Assembly: GCA_016706845.1 (NCBI GenBank)
Contig: JADJIV010000003.1
Location: 62,001-126,000 of the forward strand
Length of the DNA: 64,000 nt
From: PNOJ01 sp016706845
GTDB lineage: Bacteria > Krumholzibacteriota > Krumholzibacteriia > LZORAL124-64-63
Reading direction: 5' to 3'
The translations under genes were made by a program, and so were the position numbers. Positions 1 to 11,913 of this stretch are shown piece after piece (within the stretch, counting starts at the first letter, position 1; each line of letters starts with the position of its first letter). The notes below the pieces were generated by a model that saw only the letters and a program-made list of their open reading frames with translations, had not been told where the DNA came from and did no database searches.

Positions 1-339
1 CAGATCGCCGCCGGCGCCGCAGCCCAGATCCAGCACCGGACCGCAGCCCGCGAATCGCCGTGCACGGTGACAGGCGACCGGATGGGCCGTGGCCTGTTCC
101 AGCAGTTCAGGAGTGAAGAGCAGATGCCCGGCGTCGGGAAACTTGGCCGTCGCCGCCCGGCGAGCCTCGGCGACGCGCAGTGCAAGTCGCACGAGATCCG
201 CCGGATGATCGCGTCGCAGCGCGCGCTGCATCGGCAGCGGCGCCGTCCCGGCCGCCGTCGCCGCCTCGATGCGCGCCATCAGCTCCTCGCCCGCCGGCGA
301 AACCAGCACATCCACCAGCGAATCGCCCGTCCCCATCAT
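1..339 (-). CDS. Class I SAM-dependent methyltransferase, N-terminal part (cut by window edge)
   Basis: The minus-strand frame from the ATG pair at 334-339 is open to base 1. It reads MMGTGDSLVDVL... through ...KFPDAGHLLFTPELLEQATA... to ...VLDLGCGAGGDL, where the window ends. The last stretch is motif I of class I SAM-binding methyltransferases (D-L-G-C-G-A-G-G-D). The helical N-terminal region with KFP, LLFT and QATA followed by ARRF resembles the family annotated as THUMP-like-domain methyltransferases, but that assignment is from memory. About 113 residues are visible; the catalytic part lies outside. The substrate cannot be told. The gene is transcribed away from icd across a short gap that holds a cruciform-type repeat. 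Confidence 0.7.
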   Translation of the reverse strand, partial: MMGTGDSLVDVLVSPAGEELMARIEAATAAGTAPLPMQRALRRDHPADLVRLALRVAEARRAATAKFPDAGHLLFTPELLEQATAHPVACHRARRFAGCGPVLDLGCGAGGDL

Positions 340-1946
340 CCCGCCGCCTCCGCGGATCGTCCTGCTCGCCGGGGGTGATGTCGTCCCCCCGCAAATCGCA
401 GCGACACTACCAGACCGGCCCCCGACTTGCACGAACGCATGCAGGGACTCCTCGCTCGGGCCATGCTGCACCCGTCTCGACGGGGGTGTCTGGAAGCCCG
501 GACGCCAGGAGGGCGTCCGGGCCTGGAAATCAAGCGCTCCGGACACGAGGTGTCCGGAGCGCGTCCCCGTCGAGACGGGTGCAGCATGGCCCGAGCGAAG
601 ATGTCACTGCCACGGTCGATAATCGCTTGGCCGAACCCGCTGCAGCTGACCTCCACCACGTCCTGGCGCCCCTCGGCCTGCATCAGCCGCGCCAGGTCGT
701 AGGTCACGCGGCCGTCGGTGATGGCCTTCTCGGTGCCGTGCAGGATCAGGTCGGCCGCCTCGGTCCACTGCATGTGGCGCAGCATCATCTCGGCCGACAG
801 GATCAGCGAGCCGGGGTTGACCTTGTCCATCCCGGTGTACTTCGGGGCGGTGCCGTGCGTGGCCTCGAACAGGGCCACCTCGTCGCTCATGTTCGCGCCC
901 GGCCCGAGGCCCAGGCCGCCGACCAGGGCGATCGCCGCGTCGCTCATGTAGTCGCCGTTGAGGTTGGGCAGCGCCATGACGCTGTACTCGCCGGGCCGGG
1001 TCTGGATCTGCTGGAAGATGGAGTCGGCGATGCGGTCCTTCAGCAGGATCTTGCCGGCGGGCAGCTTGCCGCCCAGCTCGTCCCAGAGCTTCTTCTCGGT
1101 GACGAAGTCGTCGGGGAACTCGCGCGCGGCCGTCTCGTAGCCCCACTTCGCGAAGCTGCCCTCGGTGAACTTCATGATGTTGCCCTTGTGGACGATCGTC
1201 ACCGACGGCAGCTTGTTCTTGACCGCCCACTCGAGCGCCTTGCGCACGAGCCGGGTGGTGCCGAACTCCGAGATCGGCTTGATGCCGATGCCCGAGTCCA
1301 GGCGGATCTGGCGGCCGGTCATCTTCTTGATCAGCTCGATGACCGCGAGCGCCGTCTCGCTGCCGCGCTCGAAGTCGTGGCCCGCGTACACGTCCTCGGT
1401 GTTCTCGCGGAAGATCACGAAGTCCACCTGGTCGGCGTACTTGTTGGGGCTGGGCACGCCGGGGAAGTAGCGCACCGGGCGCACGCAGGCGTAGAGGTCC
1501 AGGTGCTGGCGGAAGCGCACGTTGATCGAGCGGAAGCGCGGGCAGACGCCGTCGTCCTTGCCGCAGCCGTCGCACTTGCCGTCGTGGTACTGCTGATGGG
1601 CGCAGTGCAGGCAGACGTGGGTCTCCTCGCCGATGGGCGTGGTGAACGGACCCTTGATGGCGATCTTCAGGTGGCGGATGGCCTCGACCGTCTCCTCGGG
1701 GAACTCGCTGCCGTAGTGGTGCAGGCCCTCGAGCCCGGCGTACAGCGGGCACCAGGCGATGCTGCGCTTGCCGCCGTAGGCCTTGGCGACGGCCGCATCG
1801 ACGACCCGCTCCATCACCGGGGTGATGTCCAGCCCGATGCCGTCGCCGCGCAGGACGCCGATGATGGGCTTGTCGCCGATGGCCAGCTTGCCGTCGCGCA
1901 CCTCGATCAGGTCGCCGGCGGGGATCTTGACTGCCTTGAACTCCAT
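336..1946 (-). CDS. icd: Isocitrate dehydrogenase (NADP type), with zinc-ribbon-like insertion and abnormal C-terminus
   Basis: Oxidative decarboxylation of isocitrate to 2-oxoglutarate in the TCA cycle. The protein starts at ATG 1946 after a GGAAGGG-type ribosome site. It carries the dimeric ICD landmarks GDGIG, RPVRYFPGVPSP, FRENTEDVYAG, NIMKFTEG, NLNGDYMSDA and EATHGTAPKY. Two oddities. First, residues about 107-138 form an insertion just before the RSINVRFRQ loop, with cysteines at 112, 115, 125, 128 and 135 in CxxC...CxxC spacing. Second, normal homology ends at about residue 462 (GFGQAIIDRG); the frame then runs on through the cruciform repeat to a stop at 336. A one-base shift would give a stop right after IIDRWQ near 604, so the true end is probably there and the last ~70 residues are spurious. 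Confidence 0.93.
   Translation of the reverse strand: MEFKAVKIPAGDLIEVRDGKLAIGDKPIIGVLRGDGIGLDITPVMERVVDAAVAKAYGGKRSIAWCPLYAGLEGLHHYGSEFPEETVEAIRHLKIAIKGPFTTPIGEETHVCLHCAHQQYHDGKCDGCGKDDGVCPRFRSINVRFRQHLDLYACVRPVRYFPGVPSPNKYADQVDFVIFRENTEDVYAGHDFERGSETALAVIELIKKMTGRQIRLDSGIGIKPISEFGTTRLVRKALEWAVKNKLPSVTIVHKGNIMKFTEGSFAKWGYETAAREFPDDFVTEKKLWDELGGKLPAGKILLKDRIADSIFQQIQTRPGEYSVMALPNLNGDYMSDAAIALVGGLGLGPGANMSDEVALFEATHGTAPKYTGMDKVNPGSLILSAEMMLRHMQWTEAADLILHGTEKAITDGRVTYDLARLMQAEGRQDVVEVSCSGFGQAIIDRGSDIFARAMLHPSRRGRAPDTSCPERLISRPGRPPGVRASRHPRRDGCSMARARSPCMRSCKSGAGLVVSLRFAGGRHHPRRAGRSAEAAG
452..598. repeat. Cruciform / three-way-junction repeat, copy 1
   Basis: Outer arms 452-485 and 565-598 are perfect reverse complements over 34 bases. 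Between them are two further perfect hairpins: an 11-bp stem 496-506/512-522 (loop AGGAG) and a 13-bp stem 534-546/550-562 (loop GAG). Together they would fold into a long stem carrying two hairpins. A second copy lies at 30687-30815 in the opposite orientation. It keeps the 13-bp GCGCTCCGG hairpin, the TTGA linker and the GACACCCC junction, but has different outer-arm sequence that is again perfectly self-complementary. Function is unknown. It lies at the 3' end of icd. Confidence 0.85.
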
Positions 1947-2028
1947 GCTGAGAGCCCTTCCGTTCCTGGTTAGCCGTTGCGCAATCCTGCAGAAGATAGA
2001 CGCCGGGGCGCTCCCCGGACAAGGCGCC

Positions 2029-4705
<2,677 letters not shown>

Positions 4706-4863
4706 GGGGTTTCCTTCCGAGTACACGTCAGGGGCGCGGCGCGGGCGGTCGGCCCGCGGGCACGATCCATGCTCATTCCGGCTATTCGGGATACACTTGG
4801 GCGGCTATTGTAAGGGCGCTCCGCACGAAAATCAACACGCGCCCGGCCGGGCACGGAGGCGGC

Positions 4864-5994
4864 ATGTCCCGCGTTTCGCTCATCTTCGGCACCCGGCCGG
4901 AAGCCATCAAGCTGGCCCCGGTCATCCTGGCCCTGCGCACCGAGCCGGACCTCGAGCCCCACGTCTGCGTCACGGCCCAGCACCGCGAGATGCTCGACCA
5001 GGTGCTGGCGATCTTCGGCCTCGTCCCGGACGAGGATCTGGACCTGATGCTCCCCGACCAGACGCTGGCCGGCCTGACCTCGCGCGCCGTGGCGGCCGTC
5101 GACGGCTACCTGCAGCGGGCGCGGCCCGACCTGGTCCTGGTCCAGGGCGACACCACCACGGTCTTCTGCGCCGCGCTGGCCGCGTTCTACCGCGGCATCC
5201 CGGTGGGCCACGTCGAAGCCGGCCTGCGCACCGGCGACCTGCGGGCGCCGTTCCCGGAAGAGGCCAACCGCGTGCTCACCACGCGGCTGGCCGACCTGCA
5301 CTTCGCGCCGACCGCCACCTCCCGCGACAACCTGCTGGCCGAGGGCGTCCCGGCCGACCGCATCCACGTCACCGGCAACACCGTCATCGACGCGCTGCTG
5401 ATCGCCCGCGGGCGCGTGCTGGCCGCGCCGCCGGAGGTGCCGGGCCTGCCGGCGGGCCTGGTCGCCGGCGACCGGCCCCTGGTGCTGGTCACCGGCCACC
5501 GCCGCGAGAACTTCGGCGAGGGCTTCCGCGCGGTCTGCCGCGGCATCGCCCGCCTGGCGCGCGGCTTCCCCGACCATGCCTTCGTCTACCCCGTCCACCT
5601 GAACCCGCACGTCCAGGCGCCGGTGAACGAGCTGCTCGGCAGTCTGGACAACGTCCACCTGATCGCGCCGCTGTCCTACCTGCCCTTCGTGCGGCTCATG
5701 GACCGCGCCACGCTCGTGCTGACCGATTCGGGCGGCGTGCAGGAGGAGGCGCCGAGCCTGGGCAAGCCGGTGCTGGTGATGCGCGCGACCACCGAGCGGC
5801 CCGAGGCGGTGACCGCCGGCACGGTGAAGCTGGTGGGCACCGACGAGGATCTGCTCGTATCCGAGGCGACGCGCCTGCTGGCCGATCCTGCGGCCCACGC
5901 CCGGATGGCCCGCGCGATCAACCCGTACGGCGACGGCCTGGCCACCGGTCGGATCGTGGTGGCGTGCCGCCGATTCCTGCAGGAGCGCGCCTGA
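4864..5994 (+). CDS. wecB: UDP-N-acetylglucosamine 2-epimerase (non-hydrolysing)
   Basis: Interconverts UDP-GlcNAc and UDP-ManNAc, supplying ManNAc-type sugars for surface polysaccharides. The 376-residue product has the family N-terminus (FGTRPEAIKLAP), QHREMLDQVL, the VQGDTTT segment, HVEAGLRTGD, PEEANR, VTGNTVIDAL, GHRRENFG and the C-terminal TDSGGVQEEAPSLGKPVLVMR. All are hallmarks of the GT-B fold epimerases. Length is usual. It is transcribed divergently from alaS across about 160 bases. No other sugar-nucleotide genes are adjacent, so the polymer it serves is not shown. Confidence 0.95.
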   Translation: MSRVSLIFGTRPEAIKLAPVILALRTEPDLEPHVCVTAQHREMLDQVLAIFGLVPDEDLDLMLPDQTLAGLTSRAVAAVDGYLQRARPDLVLVQGDTTTVFCAALAAFYRGIPVGHVEAGLRTGDLRAPFPEEANRVLTTRLADLHFAPTATSRDNLLAEGVPADRIHVTGNTVIDALLIARGRVLAAPPEVPGLPAGLVAGDRPLVLVTGHRRENFGEGFRAVCRGIARLARGFPDHAFVYPVHLNPHVQAPVNELLGSLDNVHLIAPLSYLPFVRLMDRATLVLTDSGGVQEEAPSLGKPVLVMRATTERPEAVTAGTVKLVGTDEDLLVSEATRLLADPAAHARMARAINPYGDGLATGRIVVACRRFLQERA

Positions 5995-6134
5995 CCGGCG
6001 CCCGCCGCGCCATGACGCCGGCTATTGATATCGCCATTTCATCATCTTGACCGCGATTTCTCCGCGGGCCTAACGTCGCGGGCAACCTCGCCAAGGTCCA
6101 CGGCTCCGCCCGCCGACATCATCCGGAGGTCAAG

Positions 6135-7491
6135 ATGCGCATCCCACATCTTCTCGCGGCTTTGTGCCCTGTCCTGCCGGCGCTCGCCGCCGGCCGTGGC
6201 GGCGGACGCCTGGGCGACGCCGCGCTCGGCACCCGGTCCTACGACGACTACGAGCGCCCGCAGGCCTGCGCGACGTGCCACGTCGACATCGCCCGCCAGC
6301 ACGAGCAGGCGATGATGTCGCAGGCCTACACCCACCACTGGGACGCGATCGAGTACTTCGGCCTCGCGGTGCCCCACGCAGAGAAGGAGCCGAAGGTCGC
6401 GGGCGTGAAGGCCGGCTGCAACGGCTGCCACGCGCCCATCGCCTTCCTGGCCGGCGACGTGCCTCCACCGCATCCGGAGGCCGGCTCGCGCGCCAACGAG
6501 GGCGTGTCGTGCGACCTCTGCCATACGATCACGGGCTTCGAGGGCGACACGCCCTTCAACTTCAACTGGATCAGCGAGCCGGGCCGGGTCAAGCAGGGGC
6601 CGCGGGCGGGCCGGGTCAGCCCGCACCACGACACCGTCGAGAACCCGTTCCTGCGCACCGCCGAATTCTGCGGCACCTGCCACAACGAGCAGGACCCCTG
6701 GGGCCTGTGGGTCAAGGGCACGCACCTGGAGTGGAAGGAAGGCCCGCACGGCAAGGCCGGCATCGTCTGCCAGGACTGCCACATGCCGCCGGCGGCCGGG
6801 CGCAGCGCGACGATGGGCGAGCCGCTGCCCGACGTGCGCCAGCACCTGTTCCACGGCGCCCACGACAACGGCAAGCTCGCCGGCGTCGTCGAAGTGCGCA
6901 TCCACCCCGAGTCGCGCGAAGCCGAGCCGGGCGACAGCGTGCGGCTGACCGCGACCCTGGTCAACGCGAAGGCCGGACACAAGGTGCCGTCGGGGTCGGC
7001 CGAGGAGCGCGTGCTCTGGCTGCACGTGACCGCCACCGACGCCGCGGGCAAGACCTGGCACCTGCCCGTCGACGCGAAGGGGTTCGCGGGCGAGGAGACT
7101 GACGATCGCGTCGGCGACGGCGCTGGCCTACCAGGACATCGGCGACATCAAGGGCCTGGCCGGCTTCCCCGGACTGAAGCGCGACGGCGAGGTGCCCGCC
7201 GGCGACCGCATCTTCCGCCTGCCCTACCTCGACCCCCAGGGCCGCATGACCATCGCCCAGTGGAACACGGCCTCGTTCGGGCCGGACTACCGGCTGGCGC
7301 CGCTGGCGGCCGTGAACGAGACCTTCACCTGGAAGCTGCCGCAGGACGCGGCGCCGGGGCCGATGACCGTCACGGCCGAAGTCTGGTACTCGCGCCTGGT
7401 CTCCTCGGTGGCCGAATACATGAACGTGCCGCGCGAGGAATCCGAACCCGTGAAGATCAACACCCACGTCACCACGTTCGAGGTCCTCTGA
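6135..7491 (+). CDS. Secreted pentaheme cytochrome c (cytochrome c554-like), one frameshift
   Basis: ATG 6135 follows GGAGG and opens a short signal peptide. Five heme-binding CxxCH motifs are visible: CATCH, CNGCH, CDLCH, CGTCH and CQDCH. A C-terminal beta-sandwich-like part follows (VRLTATLVNAKAGHKVPSG...). The frame is lost near 7098-7106 and continues in another frame (TIASATALAYQDIGDIKG...) to the stop at 7491. The family is the multiheme c552/c554 group that moves electrons in the periplasm. The next gene, 19 bases on, is a heme-bearing outer-membrane barrel, which suggests the pair passes electrons across the outer membrane. No specific substrate can be assigned. Confidence 0.85.
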
Positions 7492-7510
7492 CCGCGCAAG
7501 GGAGTCCGAC

Positions 7511-8704
7511 ATGAACCGCAGAATCCTCACTCTCGCCGCGCTGGCGGCCCTGTCGTGCGTCGCGCTGCTGATGGACGCGACCGACGCGGCCGCCATCCCG
7601 GCCTTCGCCCGCAAGTACAAGGTGAGCTGCACCACCTGCCACGCCCCCTTCCCGCGCCTCAAGCCCTACGGCGAGGAGTTCGCCGGCCGCGGCTTCGTCA
7701 TGGAGGAGGGCCAGGAGCCGGTGCGCGCCGTGTACGACGTGGGCGACCCCCTGCTGCGCCTGCCGCGCGACCTGCCGCTGGCCGCGCGCCTGGAGGGCTA
7801 CGTCTCGTACAAGGAGGACGCCGACGCCGAGATCGACATCGAGTGGCCCTGGGTCTGGAAGATCCTCTCCGGCGGCCCGGTCGGCCCCAAGGCGTCCTAC
7901 TACTTCTACTTCCTCATGGAGCGCGGCGACCTCGTCGGGCTCGAGGACGCCTACCTGCAGCTCAACGACGCCGCCGGCAGCGGCTTCGACCTCGTCTTCG
8001 GCCAGTTCCAGGTCTGCGACCCGCTCTTCAAGCGCGAACTGCGCCTCGAGCGCTTCGACTACCTGATCTACAAGACCCAGGTCGGCGACTCCCCCGTCGA
8101 TCTCACCTACGACCGCGGCCTGATGTTCCTGCGCACGCTGCCCGGCGAGGTCGCCTTCACGGCGATGATCCTGGACGGCAGCGGCATCGGCGCCGCCGTG
8201 GACGCCGGCGTCTCCGACTTCAAGAACCACGACGACGACAAGTACAAGAACTTCGCCCTGCGTCTGGCCAAGCAGACCGGCCCGGCGCGCCTGGGCGGCT
8301 TCGGCTACTTCGGGCGGACCCAGGACAACGGCGGCACCCTGCGCCGCAACGACACCTACTACCTGGGCGCCGACCTGATGCTCGACGCCGGCGCGAAGTC
8401 CCAGCTCAACGCCCAGTTCCTGTACCGCGAGGACGACGACCCGTTCTACGTCGGCGGCGACACCCACCGCACGCGCGGCGGCTTCCTGGAGGCGCACTAC
8501 TTCCCGCAGGGGCAGGACGGTCGCTGGGCGCTGTCGTGCCTCTACAACCTGGTCGCGTCCGACGACGACGCCGCCGACCGCGAGACGATTTCGCTCACGG
8601 CCAACCACCTGATCGACCGCAACCTGCGCCTGCTGCTCGAGGGCGGCAAGGACGTGGAGGCCGACAAGCTGCGACTGAGCATCGGCCTGATCAGCGCGTT
8701 CTGA
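7511..8704 (+). CDS. Outer-membrane beta-barrel protein with one N-terminal heme c site
   Basis: A 397-residue exported protein. The signal peptide ends near DAAA. A single CxxCH (VSCTTCHAPFPRLKPYG) follows at residues 40-44. The rest alternates polar and apolar residues like a porin-type barrel (ASYYFYFLMERG, FALRLAKQTG, QLNAQFLYRED, LRLSIGLISAF). The last residue is phenylalanine, as the BAM machinery prefers. A heme motif just inside a barrel fits porin-cytochrome electron conduits. It follows the pentaheme cytochrome closely and overlaps the next start (TGATG), so the three genes are probably one operon. Assignment as barrel is strong; the electron-transfer role is inferred. Confidence 0.8.
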   Translation: MNRRILTLAALAALSCVALLMDATDAAAIPAFARKYKVSCTTCHAPFPRLKPYGEEFAGRGFVMEEGQEPVRAVYDVGDPLLRLPRDLPLAARLEGYVSYKEDADAEIDIEWPWVWKILSGGPVGPKASYYFYFLMERGDLVGLEDAYLQLNDAAGSGFDLVFGQFQVCDPLFKRELRLERFDYLIYKTQVGDSPVDLTYDRGLMFLRTLPGEVAFTAMILDGSGIGAAVDAGVSDFKNHDDDKYKNFALRLAKQTGPARLGGFGYFGRTQDNGGTLRRNDTYYLGADLMLDAGAKSQLNAQFLYREDDDPFYVGGDTHRTRGGFLEAHYFPQGQDGRWALSCLYNLVASDDDAADRETISLTANHLIDRNLRLLLEGGKDVEADKLRLSIGLISAF

Positions 8705-9606
8705 TGCGCGAGGGAGGATCGGGCCGCACCGACCGCCGACGCCGGCTCGCCGGCTTCGGCCTGATCCTCCTGTCCGCCCTCTCGTTCGGGGCCATGCCGA
8801 TCTTCGGCCGCCTCGCCTACCGCTCGGGCGTGGACCCGGTCACGCTGCTGCTGCTGCGCTTCTCGATCGCCACGGCCATCATGCTGCCGGTGATGTTCGC
8901 GCGGCGCCTGCCCTGGCCGCGGGGCCGGACGCTGCTCGGCCTGATCGTCATGGGCGCCGCCGGCTACGTCGGGCAGTCCATCTGCTTCTTCACCGCGCTG
9001 AAGCACGCCTCGGCCGGCCTGGTCTCGCTGCTGCTCTACCTCTACCCGGCGCTGGTGGCGATCCTGTCCGTGGTCGTGCTGAAGGAGCGCCTCACCCGCC
9101 GCAAGGCGCTGGCCCTGGGCCTGGCCCTGGCCGGCGCCGTGCTGACGATCGGGCTCAGCGGCGGCGGCACGCCGGCCGGCATCGCCCTGGGCGTCGGCGC
9201 CGCGGTGATCTACGCCCTCTACATCATCTACGGCACCCACCTGCTGAAATCCGCGCCGCCGATCCCCGCCGCGGCGGTGATCCTGGCCGCGACCGCCGTC
9301 TACGCCGGCCTGGTCTCGGCACGCGGGCCGCAGTGGCCCGCCACGGCGGCCGGCTGGGGCTGGATCGCCGCCATCGCCGCGATCTCGACGGTCGTGGCGA
9401 CCGTCACCTTCCTGGCGGGGCTGGAGCGCATCGGCCCGACCAGCGCTTCGACGCTGTCGACGGTCGAGCCGGTGATCTCGGTGAGTCTGGCGGCGCTGGT
9501 GCTGGGGGAGCGGCTGGCGCCGCCGGGGTTGATCGGAGGCGTAATGATCCTGGGAGCCGTGCTGCTGCTGGCTCGCAGCGAGTTGCCGCGGGAGGGGCGG
9601 GACTAG
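8704..9606 (+). CDS. EamA/DMT-family membrane transporter
   Basis: A 300-residue protein with ten predicted membrane segments arranged as two EamA repeats (GFGLILLSALSFGAMPIFGRLAYRSG... and GIALGVGAAVIYALYIIYGTHLL...). The second repeat ends with the typical STVEPVISVSLAALVLGERL. Members of this superfamily export or exchange small metabolites across the inner membrane; the substrate here is unknown. Its ATG overlaps the stop of the barrel gene (TGATG), implying translational coupling. Its stop overlaps, on the opposite strand, the stop of the broken GH17-like gene. Confidence 0.88.
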   Translation: MREGGSGRTDRRRRLAGFGLILLSALSFGAMPIFGRLAYRSGVDPVTLLLLRFSIATAIMLPVMFARRLPWPRGRTLLGLIVMGAAGYVGQSICFFTALKHASAGLVSLLLYLYPALVAILSVVVLKERLTRRKALALGLALAGAVLTIGLSGGGTPAGIALGVGAAVIYALYIIYGTHLLKSAPPIPAAAVILAATAVYAGLVSARGPQWPATAAGWGWIAAIAAISTVVATVTFLAGLERIGPTSASTLSTVEPVISVSLAALVLGERLAPPGLIGGVMILGAVLLLARSELPREGRD

Positions 9607-10330
9607 CCGCCGAATGCCGGGGCCATCGCCGCTTTCGGCGACCTGTCGGCCCGGTACAGCCCCCAGTGCTTCTCCACCTCGTCGGGGTGGGGCCCGCCCT
9701 TCCAGTTCTCGTCGAAGGCCTCAGGAACGGGCTTCCGCTGGCCCGGCCCGGACCTCGCGTGAATTCTTCTGTTCGGCCTCGGCGGCCTGGATCAGCGCCT
9801 GCTCCCCTCGTCGTGGCGGGGTGGCCCACCCGTCTCGCCGATCACGCGGTCGGTGCGCGCCTGGACGCGATGTCTGTGGCGCAGGGCTTCATCCAGCTGT
9901 GCCGTTCCCGGTGCGCTGCACGTGTGAGTCGTCTCGGCGAGTCGGCTCTCGGCCTTGTTCCGTTGAGTCGTCCGCGTGGCCGGCGGGGGACCTCGCGCGT
10001 GCCGCAGGATCCCGTTGCCGGTCGGGCGACCACGCCTGGGTTTCGTGGCCGGCGGCCGTCTCCGGGTGGCCGGGCCGGCGGTCGGTTCGCGGCGGCGCAG
10101 GTCCCCCAGCATCACTCGCCCGTCCTCCCGATCAGGGCGGGCCGGACGCGCCGAGATCCGCGCAGCGTGGGGCTCGCGCGGGGTCCTGCGCTGCGGGGGG
10201 CGTGGGGCGGGGGGGGGGGGGGGGGGGGGGTCCGCTGGTGGCGTCGGGGACCCTCTCGGCGGCCCCCGCAGGCTGCCAGCAAGGTCGCCAGCACGATCGA
10301 CGCTCGGCGGCACGGTCGCCCGGCCCTCAC
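9603..10330 (-). pseudogene. GH17-like beta-glucanase lipoprotein, heavily broken
   Basis: Pieces of one protein are spread over all three minus-strand frames. A GTG at 10330, after GGAG, gives a lipoprotein signal ending ATLLAAC. A 22-G run at 10209-10230 then interrupts. Further on come TGNGILRHARG (like the GNE-x-L-R acid/base segment of GH17), LDEALRHRHRVQARTDRVIGETG (like the nucleophile segment IGETGW), and finally AFDENWKGG...EKHWGLYRADRSPK, the classical GH17 C-terminus. Only about 240 codons remain, shorter than usual, so sequence was probably lost at the G run. It directly follows the sugar transporter and would act on beta-1,3-glucans. Real decay and assembly error cannot be told apart here. 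Confidence 0.6.
10209..10230. other. Run of 22 G (probable sequencing/assembly artefact)
   Basis: Twenty-two consecutive G inside the broken GH17-like gene. Two other runs of 14 G, at 30834-30847 and 37988-38001, also lie beside likely hairpins or gene ends. All are G on the strand shown, which fits two-colour sequencing drop-out better than biology. Confidence 0.6.
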
Positions 10331-10367
10331 AACCTACTCCAGATCACGCGGCGGCGTCCCGGGCATC

Positions 10368-11857
10368 TCACGACGCGTCGTTTTCGGAAACGACCGCCCC
10401 CGTCGGCCCACGACGGTTCTCCAGTTCACGCCGCACGGCCAGGGCTCTGGCTTCCGTGATGGGGTAGGTCGCCACGGCCCAGATGGCGATGGCCGACGCG
10501 ACGATCGGGATGCCCGCATCGAAGATGCGCAGCAGGGTGACGGTCCCGGGCTTCTGCGCGCCGCCCAGCGCGACGTCGAACCCCGTGGCGTTGAGCAGGT
10601 AGCCGCCGCCGGCCAGGGCTGCCGCCATGCCGAGCTTGACCATGAACCAGAAGATGGAGCCGTACATGCCCTCGCGGCGCTGGTGCGTCCTGAGCTCGTC
10701 GGTATCGACGACGTCGGCGATCATCGACGGCATCAGCGTGAACAGGCCGCCCAGGCTGAAAGCCAGCAGCGGCGCCGGCGCGACCACCAGCCACGGCAGC
10801 TCCGGATTGTAGCAGACCCACTTCATCGCGAAGCCGATCATCGAGACTCCCGTGGCCACGAAGAAGGCGCGCCTCTTGCCGATCCTGGTGGCGAGCCATG
10901 TGACGAAGGCGACGACGGCGAAGGTGCTGACCGCACCCACGGTGCCCGCATACCCGGCGTACTTCGCGCCCTCGGCCTGATCCCCGCCGCAGACGTAGTA
11001 GATGATCACGTAGAACTGGAACGACGAGATGAGCATGAAACCATTGAACACCAGGAACGTGGCCAGGCTCAGCTTCATGAACGGCCCCGACGAGAGCGTG
11101 CTGCGGAAAGCCGCGAAGAACTCGCGATGTTGCGCCTGAACGAACCGCCGGCGGCGGTGGTCGCGGCGGCCCGGGCGGCCGTCGCCTCGGCCGTGGCGAC
11201 CGCGAGCATGCGTTCGCGCAGGAGGATGGCCGGCAGCACGCCCAGACCCGCCACCAGCACCGCCACGATGATGGCCAGGCCGGCCGCCCCGGCGACCTGG
11301 TCGGAAAAGAACCGCTGGGAGGTCATGAACCACAGGAACCAGGGCGAGATCATGTAAGCCAGTTGCCCGATGAAGTTCTGTGTTCCCATCAGCCGCGTGC
11401 GCTCGTGGTAGTCGGGCGTCAGCTCGTATCCGAGGGCCACCCAGGGCGTGGCGAACACCGTGTAGGCCATGTAGAAGAGGATGGAGCCGACCAGGAAGAA
11501 CACGAAGTAGAAGGTGTCGCTCTGCTCCCGCGGCAGTTGCCACAACAACGCGAAGATGACTGCCGAGGCGATGGCGCCGCAGAAGATGTAGGGCCGGCGG
11601 CGTCCCCAGCGGGTGCGGGTGTTGTCCGAGATGAAGCCCATGATCGGATCGGTGATCGCATCGGTCAGTCGCGGCAGCGCCCCCAGCAATCCGACCAGCG
11701 CCGGGTTCAGGCCCAGACCCAGATTCAGGACGATCATCATCCCGCCGCTGGCGGCGGCCAACAGGTTGTTGACGAAAGCGCCCGCACCGTAGGCCAGTTT
11801 ATGGGTGAACCTGATGCGGTCCTCAGGCGCGGTCCGGCGGTGGGTCGCGGCGTTCAT
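10368..11857 (-). CDS. GPH-family (MFS) sugar:cation symporter, one frameshift
   Basis: Inner-membrane uptake of glycosides or oligosaccharides, inferred from family and locus. ATG 11857 starts MNAATHRRTAPEDRIRFTHK. The first half has the GPH signature region GALPRLTDAITDPIMGFISDNTRTRWGRRRPYIF, then paired membrane segments. The frame breaks at about 11125-11140; the other half runs from AQHREFFAAFRSTLSSGPFMK to the stop at 10368. Joined, it makes about 495 residues with 12 membrane segments, as expected. A palindromic operator at 11914-11936, 57 bases upstream of the start, places it in the beta-glucan regulon. The GH17-like lipoprotein follows in the same operon. Confidence 0.88.
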
Positions 11858-11913
11858 GGTGTCATCTCGCAAGTACGCTCCCGGTCGGAGGGAAAGACGT
11901 CGATCGGACGGAT

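Noticed and set aside
452..598. Repeat copy 1 as a simple intrinsic terminator of icd
   Set aside because: The 34-bp outer stem with two inner hairpins is far larger than a terminator, has no T-tract, and shares inner sequence with the copy at 30687-30815.
180..1973. 597-residue plus-strand frame
   Set aside because: Antisense to icd and crosses the cruciform repeat; no domain.
604..2022. 472-residue minus-strand frame
   Set aside because: Out-of-frame reading of icd; Arg/Pro-rich with no motifs. Only its stop near 604 may matter as the true icd stop.
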